Assembly (NCBI GenBank): GCA_022820995.1
Contig: JAJEEM010000058.1
Location: forward strand, 124,001-188,000
Origin: Gemmatimonadota bacterium
Lineage (GTDB): Bacteria; Gemmatimonadota; Gemmatimonadetes; Palauibacterales; Palauibacteraceae
Length of the DNA stretch: 64,000 bases
Direction of reading: 5' to 3'
The translations under genes were made by a program, and so were the position numbers. Positions 31,730 to 40,379 of the stretch are shown here, piece after piece. The notes under the pieces are model-generated. The model saw only the letters and a list, made by a program, of their open reading frames with translations, was not told where the DNA came from and searched no databases. The stretch's first letter is position 1. The number at the start of each line of letters is the position of its first letter.

Positions 31730-33493
31730 ATGAACCGCCGTGACCTTCGCATGCTCCTTGTCGCCGCCGTCCTCGGGTTCCTGCCCGTCGCGACCGTGGC
31801 AGCCCAGGAGCCCGCATTCGACATCCTGCTGCGCGGCGGGCGCGTCCTGGACGGCACGGGGAATCCGTGGTTCCGCGCCGATGTGGGGATCCGCGACGGA
31901 CGCATCGCCAGGATCGGGGACCTGGCCGGCGCCGGCGCCGACCGCGTGATCGAACTCGACGGCCGCTACGTCGTCCCCGGGTTCATCGACATCCACTCGC
32001 ATGCGGATGACGGCCTCGACGCGGAGGGAGACGCCGGCAGCGAGGGCGCGCGCCGCCGGGCCGCCCCGAACCTCGTGAGCCAGGGCGTGACGACCGTCGT
32101 CGTGAACCAGGACGGCCGCTCTCCCTGGCCCATCGCCGATCAGCGAGGGCGGCTGGAGTCGCGCGGGCACGGGCCGAACGCGGCGCTCATGGTGGGGCAC
32201 AACACGATTCGCGCGATGGCCCTCGGCGACGACGTCATGCGCCCTTCGACGCCGGCCGAAATCGAGCGGATGACGGAATTGGTGGAGCAGGGGATGGCCG
32301 AGGGCGCCTACGGCCTCAGCGCCGGGCTCGAGTACTTCCCGGGGATCTGGAGCGAGACCTCCGAACTCTTCCCCCTCGTCGAGGCGGCGGGTCGCGGGGG
32401 CGGCCTCTACATCGTGCACGAGCGCAGTTCCGGCATGACGCCGATGTGGTTCTGGCCGAGCCAGGACGATCCGGGGCCGCCGACCATGATCGAGACGATC
32501 ATCGAGAACATCGAAGTCGCCGAGCGCACGGGCGTGACGACCGTGTCGACCCACATCAAGGCCCGCGGCTCGGATTTCTGGGGCGCGGGGCGGGCGCTCG
32601 TGGACCTCATCGAGCGGGCCCGGGCGCGCGGCGTGCCGATCTGGGCGGACCAGTACCCGTACAACACGACGGGCAGCGACGGGAACACCGTGCTCCTCCC
32701 CCGCTGGATCTTCCCCGGAGGCGGATTCGGCGGCGGCCCGCGCAGCCGGGAGGCGGTCGACTACGCCTCGAGGCTCACGGAGGCGCTCGGCGATCCCCTG
32801 CGGAGCGAAGAAGTGCGGCTCGACATCGCCCACGAGATCGGACGCCGCGGCGGACCGGAGAACCTCGTCATCATGGACCATCCGGACGAGACGCTGGTGG
32901 GAAAGACGGTGGCGGAACTGGCAGCGGAATGGGACGCGTTCCCGGTGGACGTGGCGATCCGCCTGCAGCTCGAAGGGTACCGGACGCGGCCGGGCGGCGC
33001 GCGCGTGCGCGGCTTCTCCCTCTCCGAGATCGACGTCGAGGAGTTTTCGGCCTATCCGTGGCTCGTGACGGCCTCCGATGCCGGGATCGCGCTCCCGGAC
33101 GACGGACCCGTGCACGCCCGCTTCTACGGCACATTCCCGCGCAAAATCAAGCGCTACGCGATGGACCTGGACGTGCTGTCGGTGGAGAGCGCCGTCCGCT
33201 CGATGACGTCGCTGCCGGCCCAGCTTCTCGGGCTCTCGGACCGCGGTCTCATTCGCGAGGGACTCATCGCGGACGTCGCGGTGCTCGACTTCGACGCACT
33301 CCAGGACAACGCGACCTTCTTCGAGCCCCACCAGTATCCGTCGGGGGTCGATTACGTGCTCGTGGCCGGCACCTTCGTCGTCGACGGGGGCGAACTGACA
33401 TGGGCGCTCCCCGGCGTCGTCCTGACGCCTGGCGCCGACGGGGCATCGAACGCCGGCGGGGCATCGAACGCCGGCGGGAGGGCGGGATCGTGA
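31730..33493 (+). CDS. exported N-acyl-D-amino-acid deacylase
   Basis: A 587-aa zinc amidohydrolase with a Sec signal peptide (1-25, ending VAAQE). The beta-sandwich start FDILLRGGRVLDGTGNPWFRADVGIRDGRIARIGDL and metal motif DIHSHADDGLD (about 86-96) match N-acyl-D-amino-acid deacylases, as do TTVSTHIKARGSDFWG and the C-terminal REGLIADVAVLDFD. These release D-amino acids from N-acyl derivatives. The frame extends far upstream without a stop through hemE on the other strand, but ATG 31730 with AGGGGAG gives a clean signal peptide. The stop overlaps the GTG of tlpA. Confidence 0.87.
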   Translation: MNRRDLRMLLVAAVLGFLPVATVAAQEPAFDILLRGGRVLDGTGNPWFRADVGIRDGRIARIGDLAGAGADRVIELDGRYVVPGFIDIHSHADDGLDAEGDAGSEGARRRAAPNLVSQGVTTVVVNQDGRSPWPIADQRGRLESRGHGPNAALMVGHNTIRAMALGDDVMRPSTPAEIERMTELVEQGMAEGAYGLSAGLEYFPGIWSETSELFPLVEAAGRGGGLYIVHERSSGMTPMWFWPSQDDPGPPTMIETIIENIEVAERTGVTTVSTHIKARGSDFWGAGRALVDLIERARARGVPIWADQYPYNTTGSDGNTVLLPRWIFPGGGFGGGPRSREAVDYASRLTEALGDPLRSEEVRLDIAHEIGRRGGPENLVIMDHPDETLVGKTVAELAAEWDAFPVDVAIRLQLEGYRTRPGGARVRGFSLSEIDVEEFSAYPWLVTASDAGIALPDDGPVHARFYGTFPRKIKRYAMDLDVLSVESAVRSMTSLPAQLLGLSDRGLIREGLIADVAVLDFDALQDNATFFEPHQYPSGVDYVLVAGTFVVDGGELTWALPGVVLTPGADGASNAGGASNAGGRAGS

Positions 33494-34038
33494 CCGGGCG
33501 GGGCGCCGTCGCCCTCTTCGCGCTGGCCGCCTTCGGGTGCGGCCCCGGCGGCGACGCGGCGGACGGAGGCGCGGCGGATCGCGGCGCCGAGGTGAGCAGC
33601 TACACGGACGCCGTGCCCTCCGGCGCGAAACCGGCGCCCGAGGACGTCTTCCGCACCCTGGAGGGCGGCGAGGCGAGCCTCACCGACCTGCGGGGCAACG
33701 TCGTCGTCGCGAACCTGTGGGGCACCTGGTGCCTCCCGTGCCGCGACGAGCTGCCGGAACTCGTGGAGTTGGCCCGCCTCTACGACGGCCGGCCCGTCGT
33801 CATGCTGGGACTCGCCGTCGACTCCGGCGACGTCGATGAGATCCGTGCCTTCCTCGAGGAGTTCGGCGTCGAATACCCGAACTGGATGATGGGGATGGAT
33901 GACGCGGTCGCGACCTTCGGAGCGGTGGGCTTTCCGACGACGGTGATCGTGGACCGGGAGGGATGGATCCGGAAGGAACTCCTCGGTCCCCAGACCGCGG
34001 CATCCCTCACGGCGGAGATCGAAGCCCTCCTCCGCTAG
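33490..34038 (+). CDS. TlpA/ResA-like thioredoxin lipoprotein
   Basis: A 182-aa periplasmic thiol-disulfide protein. It begins with GTG 33490, overlapping the previous stop. The signal ends with a lipobox Cys at residue 17 (LAAFGC), then an acidic/Gly linker. The thioredoxin motif is WGTWCLPC (Cys81 and Cys84). The cis-proline turn is GFPTTVIVD, also typical. Length and linker match TlpA/ResA-type reductants used in cytochrome c maturation or general envelope thiol reduction. Its TAG at 34036-34038 overlaps the ABC-transporter stop on the other strand (CTAG). Confidence 0.88.
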   Translation: MTGRGAVALFALAAFGCGPGGDAADGGAADRGAEVSSYTDAVPSGAKPAPEDVFRTLEGGEASLTDLRGNVVVANLWGTWCLPCRDELPELVELARLYDGRPVVMLGLAVDSGDVDEIRAFLEEFGVEYPNWMMGMDDAVATFGAVGFPTTVIVDREGWIRKELLGPQTAASLTAEIEALLR

Positions 34039-35801
34039 GCGAGTTGCTGGCCCTCGTAGAGGCGGGCGTAGAGCCCGCAGCGAGCGATCAGGGCGTCGTG
34101 CGGGCCGCTGTCGACGAGGCGTCCCCGGTCCAGGACGAAGAGCCGGTCGGCGCGCCGCACCGTGCGCAGGCGGTGGGCGATGATGACGGTCGTCCGCCCC
34201 GCCGCGGCGAGCTGCAGCGCCTCCTCGACCAGCGCCTCGCTTTCGGCGTCCAGACCGCTCGTCGCCTCGTCCAGGATGAGAATTTCGGGTTCCTTGAGGA
34301 GGACGCGGGCGATCGCGATCCGCTGACGCTGCCCGCCGGAGAGCCGGACGCCGCGCTCGCCGACCCGCGTGTCGTAGCCGTCCGGCAGCCGCTCGATGAA
34401 CTCGCGCGCGTGCGCCGCCGCCGCTGCCGCCTCGATCGCCGGATGGTCCGCGTCCGGCCGCCCGTACGCGATGTTCTCCCCGATCGTCCCGGCGAAGAGC
34501 GGGTGGTCCTGCGGCACGATGCCGATCCGCGATCTCAGCTCCGCGACGCCGCAGGCCCGGACATCGGTCCCACGCACCCGCAGCCTTCCCTCGGTCACGT
34601 CCCAGAAGCGGGGGATGAGTGACGCGAAGGTCGTCTTCCCGGCGCCGCTCGGACCCACGAGTGCGACGACCTCTCCGGGCGCGATCGTCGCCGCGATCCC
34701 CTCCAGTGCCCACGGTTCGCCCTCGCCGTAGCGGAACGAGACGCCATCGAAGGAGATCTCGGGCGGTCCATCTCCCGCGAGCGATTCCGGCGCGTCCGGG
34801 TCCACGATCTCGCTGTCGCGGTCGAGAAGATCGAAGACTCGCCGCGCGGCGCCCTGCGCCTCCTGGTACGAGCCCCACAGCGACGCGAGCGCCATGATCG
34901 CCGCCGCGACGGAAAAGGCGTAGAGGAGGAACGACACCAGCTGTCCCGCCGTGATCTGCCCCGCCAGCACGAGCCGTCCGCCCTGCCACAGGACGACGAC
35001 GATGCCGCCGAAGGCGACGATGGTGAGGATGCCGAAGAGCAGCGCGCGCACCACCGCCCGCGAGAGCGCCGCGTCGAGCGCCGTGCCGATCCCGGCGCGA
35101 TACCGCTCCCGCTCCCATTCCTCGCGCACGAACCCCTGCACGACCTCGATCTGGCCGAAGGCCTCGTCCGCGATCGCGTGTGCCGCGGCGAGACGGTCCT
35201 GCACCTCGGTGCTCCGGCGCCGCAGCAGGCGGCCCAGCGCGAAGCCGGCGAGGACGACGACGGGGGCGACCGTCAGCGTCGTCAGCATGAGCTGCCAGTG
35301 GAGCAGCGTGAGGAGGACCGCGGCGCCGGCGAGAAAGAGCACCTGCCGCACGAGTTCGGCGATCTGGTGCCCCATGATCTGCTGCAGCGTCGAGCAGTCG
35401 GAGGCCAGCCGCGAGGTGAGTTCGCCGCTCGTCCGGCCTGCATGAAATCCAGGCGGGAATCCGATGAGCCGGGAGAAGAGTTCGTCACGCAACTGCGTCA
35501 CGACCCGCTCGCCCGTCGCGCCGAGCCAGTACGTCTCGCCGAAGTTGAACACGCCCTGGAGAGCGAAGAGGCCGAGGAGTCCGAGCGCGATCGTGCCGAG
35601 GAGCGCAGCGTCGCCGTTGCCGAAGGCGGCGTCCATCAGGTAGCGGACGATGAGGGGGAAGGCGAGCCCGATCGCCGTGCTCAGGAGGAGGCAGACGCCG
35701 GCGCCGGCGAGGGCGGGCCGGTGCGCCCGCAACCGCGGGGCCAGCCGCTTCAGCGCGAACAGCGAAATCCGTGATCTGCCGCGTCGTCCGGAGTCCGACA
35801 T
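34035..35801 (-). CDS. ABC exporter (fused permease and ATPase, half-transporter)
   Basis: A 588-aa half-size exporter that would work as a dimer. Six hydrophobic helices fill residues about 20-320, including the EVQDRLAAAHAIADEAFGQIEVVQGF coupling region. The ATPase has GPSGAGKTTFASL (Walker A, near 385), LSGGQRQRIAIARVLL (signature, near 485), ILILDEATSGLD (Walker B) and the IIAHRLRTVRRADR switch. The pattern matches lipid/multidrug-type exporters, including MsbA-like proteins; substrate not predictable. The gene diverges from heme A synthase with a 112-bp gap. Confidence 0.88.
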   Translation of the reverse strand: MSDSGRRGRSRISLFALKRLAPRLRAHRPALAGAGVCLLLSTAIGLAFPLIVRYLMDAAFGNGDAALLGTIALGLLGLFALQGVFNFGETYWLGATGERVVTQLRDELFSRLIGFPPGFHAGRTSGELTSRLASDCSTLQQIMGHQIAELVRQVLFLAGAAVLLTLLHWQLMLTTLTVAPVVVLAGFALGRLLRRRSTEVQDRLAAAHAIADEAFGQIEVVQGFVREEWERERYRAGIGTALDAALSRAVVRALLFGILTIVAFGGIVVVLWQGGRLVLAGQITAGQLVSFLLYAFSVAAAIMALASLWGSYQEAQGAARRVFDLLDRDSEIVDPDAPESLAGDGPPEISFDGVSFRYGEGEPWALEGIAATIAPGEVVALVGPSGAGKTTFASLIPRFWDVTEGRLRVRGTDVRACGVAELRSRIGIVPQDHPLFAGTIGENIAYGRPDADHPAIEAAAAAAHAREFIERLPDGYDTRVGERGVRLSGGQRQRIAIARVLLKEPEILILDEATSGLDAESEALVEEALQLAAAGRTTVIIAHRLRTVRRADRLFVLDRGRLVDSGPHDALIARCGLYARLYEGQQLA

Positions 35802-35806
35802 CCCGC

Positions 35807-35835
35807 TTGGCCTCTCCCCCGTCCCCGTCTATCTT
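35807..35835 (+). promoter_or_regulatory. candidate promoter for heme A synthase
   Basis: TTGGCC at 35807-35812, a 17-bp spacer, then TATCTT at 35830-35835 (five of six -10 bases). It gives a leader of roughly 70 bases before ATG 35914. Confidence 0.5.
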
Positions 35836-35913
35836 CCGCGCCCCGGCGACTCCGGGAGGGACCGAAGTTCGCACGGGTCACGAAACCGGCGCAAACGCAC
35901 CCCGGAACCCTTC

Positions 35914-37020
35914 ATGCCATCGTCTTCCCTTCAGAGCATGCAGCGACGCCACGCGCGGATCGTCGCGGCCTGGCTTCTGGTCGGCTGCGCCCTCGTCGCG
36001 GCGACGCTCGTCGTGGGAGGCGTGACGCGCCTGACCGGATCGGGCCTTTCGATGGTCGACTGGGAGCCGGTGAGCGGCGTCGTCCCTCCGCTGAGCGTCG
36101 AGGGGTGGGAGCGCGAGTTCGCCGCCTACCGCGACTCCCCGGAGTACCGGCTCGTGAACCGCGGGATGTCGCTGGCCGAGTTCAAGCGCATCTTCTGGTT
36201 CGAGTACGCGCACCGGCTTCTCGGACGCGTGATCGGCATCGTCTTCATCATCCCCTTCGCGGTGTTCCTCCTCCGCCGGATGATCCCGCGGTTTCTCATC
36301 CCGCGCCTCCTGCTCCTTCTCGCGCTGGGGGGCGCCCAGGGGCTGCTCGGCTGGTGGATGGTGCAGAGCGGACTCGTCGACATTCCCCGCGTGAGCCCCT
36401 ACCGCCTGACCGCCCACCTCGCGCTCGCCGCGCTCGTCTACGCCCTCACGCTGTGGACGGCGCTCTCGCTGCTGCGTCCCGCGCCCGTCACCTGCGGAGA
36501 CCCGGCCCTGGGGTTCGGCGGGAAACTCCGGCGCAGGGCGGGCGTCGTCCTCGGTCTCGCCGCGCTCACGCTGCTCTCGGGCGGCTTCGTGGCCGGATTG
36601 GATGCGGGACTCGTCTATAACACGTTCCCGAAGATGGGGGAGGGCTGGATCCCGCCCGGCCTGTTCGGAGCCGACCCGTGGTGGCTGAGTCCGTTCGAGG
36701 ACCGGACGACGGCGCAGTTCAACCACCGCGTGCTCGCGATGATCCTGCTCGCCGCGGTGACGGCCCTGTGGTGGGGCTGCGTGCGGCGCGCCCCGGACCC
36801 GGCGGCGATATGGGCGGTCGCGGGATGCGCGCTCGCGTGGTTCCAGGCGGTGCTGGGCATCGCGACGCTGGTTCGTTTCGTCCCCATCCCGCTCGCCGCG
36901 CTGCACCAGGCAAACGCGCTCGTCCTCTTCACGGCGCTCCTGTGCCTGACCTTCGAACTCCGCCGTCTGGAGGCCGGCGCGGGCGCGTTGCCGGCGGATG
37001 GCGGGACCGCAGTCGCCTGA
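35914..37020 (+). CDS. ctaA: heme A synthase (COX15/CtaA family)
   Basis: A 368-aa integral membrane enzyme that oxidises the methyl group of heme O to make heme A for aa3-type oxidases. Eight hydrophobic helices are visible. The four conserved His are in FEYAHRLLGR, RLTAHLALA, FNHRVLAM and ALHQANAL, and GAQGLLGWWMVQSGL plus GLDAGLVYNTFPKMGEGWIPP are strong COX15-type signatures. It adds to the heme genes 5 kb upstream and implies a heme-A-containing terminal oxidase elsewhere in the genome. ATG 35914 is preferred; ATG 35938 is an alternative. Its stop codon lies within a 14-bp tandem duplication. Confidence 0.92.
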   Translation: MPSSSLQSMQRRHARIVAAWLLVGCALVAATLVVGGVTRLTGSGLSMVDWEPVSGVVPPLSVEGWEREFAAYRDSPEYRLVNRGMSLAEFKRIFWFEYAHRLLGRVIGIVFIIPFAVFLLRRMIPRFLIPRLLLLLALGGAQGLLGWWMVQSGLVDIPRVSPYRLTAHLALAALVYALTLWTALSLLRPAPVTCGDPALGFGGKLRRRAGVVLGLAALTLLSGGFVAGLDAGLVYNTFPKMGEGWIPPGLFGADPWWLSPFEDRTTAQFNHRVLAMILLAAVTALWWGCVRRAPDPAAIWAVAGCALAWFQAVLGIATLVRFVPIPLAALHQANALVLFTALLCLTFELRRLEAGAGALPADGGTAVA

Positions 37021-37033
37021 CCGCAGTCGCCTA
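37006..37033. repeat. 14-bp tandem duplication spanning the ctaA stop codon
   Basis: ACCGCAGTCGCCTG (37006-37019) is followed directly by ACCGCAGTCGCCTA (37020-37033). The ctaA TGA lies at the junction, and the stop of the opposite-strand thiolase gene (37031-37033) falls in the second copy, so the duplication touches both gene ends. Confidence 0.85.
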
Positions 37034-38329
37034 AACGGCCTCCAGGAGCGCGACGTGGCCGAGGCCGCCCGCGGCGCACACGCTGATGATCGCCCGCGTC
37101 CCGGCCGGCCGCTCCGCGAGTTCGAGCACCGCCTGGGAGAGGATGCGCGCCCCGGTCGCGCCGAACGGGTGTCCGAGCGCGACGCTTCCGCCGTTGGGGT
37201 TGATCCGGTCGCGCGGGAACGCGCCGAGGCCGTCCTTCACGGAGGTGCGGGCGGCGAGCCACTCCGCGTCCTCGAGGGCCGCGACGGTGCACAGAACCTG
37301 CGCCGCGAACGCCTCGTGGAACTCCCACAGCCCGATGTCCTCGAGCGCGAGTCCGCGGCGGTGCAGGAGTTCGGCGATCGCGAGCGCGGGGGCGATGAGG
37401 AGCCCCTCCAGGTCCGGATCGATGGCGGCCTGGCGCCAGTCGACGAGGCGAGCCCGCGGCAGCGACTCGGGCAGCAGGGAGAGTCCCGCCTCGGACGCGA
37501 CCCAGCACGCCGCGGCTCCGTCCGTCAGGGGCGTGGAGTTGCCCGCCGTGAGCGTCCCTCCGGAGCGGGAGAAGGCGGGGCGAAGGCCGGCGAGCTTCTC
37601 CAGCGACGTCCCGGCGCGCGGGAGGGTGTCGCGATCGATGGGGAAGGTGCCGGGCGTGACGAGGAGCCGCCGGAAGAAGGCGCCCTCGTCCCGGGTGGCG
37701 CCCTCGTGACTCGCGAGCGCGAAGCGGTCCTGGGCCTCGCGCGGGATGTCCCATTCGCGGGCCATCTCCTCGGCGTGCCGCCCCATCGTCTTCCCCGTCG
37801 TTCGCTCCTTCACCGCCGGCGCCGAGATCCGGAGGTCGCGGGGGCGGATCCCCGCCAGTGTCCGCACCATGCGCGGCGGGCTACCCGCGCTCCCCGCGCG
37901 CCGGATGGTCCGGCTGAGTCCCGGCGAGAGTCCGATCTGCGTGTGACTCATCGATTCCACGCCGCCGCAGAGGACGAGGTCCGCCCGTCCGGCGGCCACC
38001 TGCCCCGCGCCGAGGGTCGCGGCGGCGATCGAGGTCGCGCACGCCTGGACGATGCCCTGGGCCGGGACGTTTGCCTCGAGACCCGCGTCGAACCAGACCT
38101 CGCGGCCCCAGTTGCTCACCGTGAGCGAGGGGATGACCGCGCCCCACAGGAAGAGATCGATCCGCCCCGCGTCCCCGCGGCCCGGACCCCCGTCTCCCGC
38201 TACCGTCTGCTGGATGACCGGGGCGGACAGCGCCAGACCGTCAAGGCGCGAAAGTTCGCGATCGATCTTCGCGAACGGACTGCGGAGGCCGGGGAGGACG
38301 AAAGCGGATCCGGGGCTCATGCGTGGCAT
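37031..38329 (-). CDS. acetyl-CoA acyltransferase (thiolase)
   Basis: A 432-aa thiolase of the degradative, FadI-like type, cleaving 3-oxoacyl-CoA in beta-oxidation. The nucleophilic Cys is in QACATSIAAA (Cys97). VESMSHTQIGLSP, TAGNSTPLTDGAAA, WEFHEAFAAQVL and NGGSVALGHPFGATGAR contribute the active-site Asn and His, and SVCAAGGLGHVALLE has the second active-site Cys. An internal insertion typical of the long FadI class lies at about 130-190. No fadJ-like partner is adjacent, so the partner enzyme must be elsewhere. Confidence 0.88.
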   Translation of the reverse strand: MPRMSPGSAFVLPGLRSPFAKIDRELSRLDGLALSAPVIQQTVAGDGGPGRGDAGRIDLFLWGAVIPSLTVSNWGREVWFDAGLEANVPAQGIVQACATSIAAATLGAGQVAAGRADLVLCGGVESMSHTQIGLSPGLSRTIRRAGSAGSPPRMVRTLAGIRPRDLRISAPAVKERTTGKTMGRHAEEMAREWDIPREAQDRFALASHEGATRDEGAFFRRLLVTPGTFPIDRDTLPRAGTSLEKLAGLRPAFSRSGGTLTAGNSTPLTDGAAACWVASEAGLSLLPESLPRARLVDWRQAAIDPDLEGLLIAPALAIAELLHRRGLALEDIGLWEFHEAFAAQVLCTVAALEDAEWLAARTSVKDGLGAFPRDRINPNGGSVALGHPFGATGARILSQAVLELAERPAGTRAIISVCAAGGLGHVALLEAV

Positions 38330-38340
38330 CCTATCGGCCG

Positions 38341-38355
38341 TCCATCCAAGATGGA
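38341..38355. promoter_or_regulatory. perfect inverted repeat in the thiolase-gltX divergent region
   Basis: TCCATC (38341-38346), spacer CAA, GATGGA (38350-38355). It lies 12 bp upstream of the thiolase start and about 65 bp before gltX. It could be an operator for a dimeric regulator, for example of fatty-acid genes; no regulator is encoded next to it. Confidence 0.35.
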
Positions 38356-38421
38356 ATAATCCCGGCTCGCGCGCGCGAATGCGCGGAGTTCGGCCGGTTT
38401 CCCCACGGAAGAGGAGCGTTC

Positions 38422-39897
38422 ATGACGGTCCGGGTGAGGTTCGCCCCGAGCCCCACGGGTTTTCTGCACGTGGGCGGCGCGCGCACGGCGGTGTTCAACT
38501 GGCTGTACGCCCGCCGCGCGGGCGGGACGTTCCTCCTGCGCGTGGAGGATACGGACCGGGCGCGCTCGCGCCCCGAGCACACGCAGGCCATCCTGGACGG
38601 CCTCGCATGGCTGGGTCTGGATGTGGACGAGGGTCCCGTCTTTCAGGCGGACGGCGTCGAACGCCACCGGCGCGACGCCCTGCACCTGCTCGGCCAGGGC
38701 GCCGCCTACCGGTGTTTCTGCACAGCGGAGGAACTCGCCGCCCGGCGCGAGGAGGCGAAGCGGGCCGGGTCGGGATACGGGTACGATGGCCGCTGCGGCC
38801 GGCTGGACGACGCCGCCTCGGATGCGCGGGCGGATGCCGGCGAGCCGTTCGCCATCCGGGTCCGGGCGCCGCGGGAGGCGATCGGGTGGGAGGACATGAT
38901 CCACGGGCCGATGTCGTTTCTCGCCGGATCCATCGACGACTTCATCATCCTCCGTTCCGACGGGACGCCCGTGTACAATCTCGCCGTCGTCTCCGATGAC
39001 GCGGAGGCGGCGATGACGCACGTGATCCGCGGCGATGACCACCTCTCCAACACGCCGAAGCAGATCCTCCTCTATCGCGCCCTCGGCCGGCCGCTCCCCG
39101 CCTTCGGGCACGTGCCCCTGATCCTCGGTTCGGACGGCAAGCGGCTCGCCAAGCGCCACGGCGCGCTGTCCGTCCTCGCCTACCGCGACGAGGGCTACCT
39201 GCCCGCCGGGATCGTGAACTTCCTCGCGCTCCTCGGCTGGTCTCCGGGCGATGACCGGGAGGTGTTCGACGTCGGAGGCCTGATCGAGGCGTTTTCGATC
39301 CGCCGCGTGCTGAAGAAGAGCGCGGTGTTCGATCTGGAGAAGCTCGGCTGGCTGAACGGGCGGCACATCGCCGACGCTCCGGCGGCCGGCCTGTCCGGCG
39401 CCGTCGTCGACATTCTCGGCCGGGAGGCGCGGGATGAAGGGCGGGATCTGACCGAGACCCACCCGGGACTCGAAAACTCGCCGGAGCGTCTGGCGCGCAT
39501 CATCGACCTCGTGAAGGGGCGTCCGCGGACGCTTCCGGCGCTCGCGCGGCAGGTGTCTCCCTTCTTCGCCGCGGACATCCGCTACGACGAAGATGCGGTG
39601 AAGCGTTTCTGGAAGCGACCGGAGGAGACGTCATTCCACCTCCGTCGCCTGGCGGAGCGTCTCGCCGGGGAGGCCGCGTTCCGCGACGTGCAGACGCTGG
39701 AATCGGAAGTGCGGGGTCTCGCGGCGGAACTCGAGGTCGGGGCGGGGCGGGTCATCAATCCCCTCCGCGTCGCGCTCATGGGCCAGGGAGTGAGTCCCGG
39801 CATCTTCGAGGTGCTGGAGGCGATGGGACGGGAGCGGTCGCTGGCCCGGGTTCGCGCCGCGGCCCGCACCCTCGACGCCCGGGTGGCCACGGCGTGA
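38422..39897 (+). CDS. gltX: glutamate-tRNA ligase
   Basis: A 491-aa class I aminoacyl-tRNA synthetase charging tRNA-Glu. The HIGH-type motif is PSPTGFLHVGGARTAVFNW (9-27), and the KMSKS-type motif is SDGKRLAKRHG (near 237-247). The C-terminal helical anticodon-binding domain runs from about 330. The sequence fits bacterial GltX rather than the GlnS family. Start ATG 38422 follows GAGGAGC. The stop overlaps the GTG of tadA. Whether it also charges tRNA-Gln for an amidotransferase route cannot be read here. Confidence 0.94.
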   Translation: MTVRVRFAPSPTGFLHVGGARTAVFNWLYARRAGGTFLLRVEDTDRARSRPEHTQAILDGLAWLGLDVDEGPVFQADGVERHRRDALHLLGQGAAYRCFCTAEELAARREEAKRAGSGYGYDGRCGRLDDAASDARADAGEPFAIRVRAPREAIGWEDMIHGPMSFLAGSIDDFIILRSDGTPVYNLAVVSDDAEAAMTHVIRGDDHLSNTPKQILLYRALGRPLPAFGHVPLILGSDGKRLAKRHGALSVLAYRDEGYLPAGIVNFLALLGWSPGDDREVFDVGGLIEAFSIRRVLKKSAVFDLEKLGWLNGRHIADAPAAGLSGAVVDILGREARDEGRDLTETHPGLENSPERLARIIDLVKGRPRTLPALARQVSPFFAADIRYDEDAVKRFWKRPEETSFHLRRLAERLAGEAAFRDVQTLESEVRGLAAELEVGAGRVINPLRVALMGQGVSPGIFEVLEAMGRERSLARVRAAARTLDARVATA

Positions 39898-40361
39898 ACG
39901 GGGCGTGGCCGGAGGAGCACGAGGCGCCGATGCGGCGGGCGCTCGAACTCGCGGCTCTCGGCGGCGAGAGCGGGGAGGTGCCCGTCGCGGCACTCGTCCT
40001 CGATGTGGAGGGCGCGATCGTGGCGGAAGCGCACAACCGGACGCGCGCCGACTCCGACCCCACGGCTCACGCGGAGGTGCTGGCGTTGCGCGCCGCCGCC
40101 GCCCGCCTCGGCGACTGGCGCCTGGAGGGACACACCCTCTACGCGACCCTCGAACCGTGCGCGATGTGCGCCGGCGCCGCGGTCCTGGCGCGCGTGGGCA
40201 CCGTCGTGTTCGGGGCTGCCGATCCGAAGGCGGGAATGTGCGGGTCGCTCGAGAACCTGGTCTGCGATCCGCGGCTGAACCATCGGGTGGAACTCGTGCC
40301 CGGCGTGCTCGCCGAGGAATCCGCGCGCCTCCTGCGGGACTTCTTCCGCCGCCGGCGCTAG
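39894..40361 (+). CDS. tadA: tRNA-specific adenosine deaminase-like (TadA) nucleoside deaminase
   Basis: A 155-aa zinc cytidine/adenosine deaminase fold. The zinc His and catalytic Glu are in THAEVLALRAAA (HAE), and the paired Cys in LEPCAMCAGAAVLARV. The further ADPKAGMCGSLENL segment and C-terminal LLRDFFRRRR are as in TadA, which makes inosine at the wobble position of tRNA-Arg. Starts with GTG overlapping the gltX stop, consistent with a translation-related pair. Converges on the NhaC-type gene. Confidence 0.9.
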   Translation: MNGAWPEEHEAPMRRALELAALGGESGEVPVAALVLDVEGAIVAEAHNRTRADSDPTAHAEVLALRAAAARLGDWRLEGHTLYATLEPCAMCAGAAVLARVGTVVFGAADPKAGMCGSLENLVCDPRLNHRVELVPGVLAEESARLLRDFFRRRR

Positions 40362-40379
40362 CACTCTTAGTTCTCGGCG

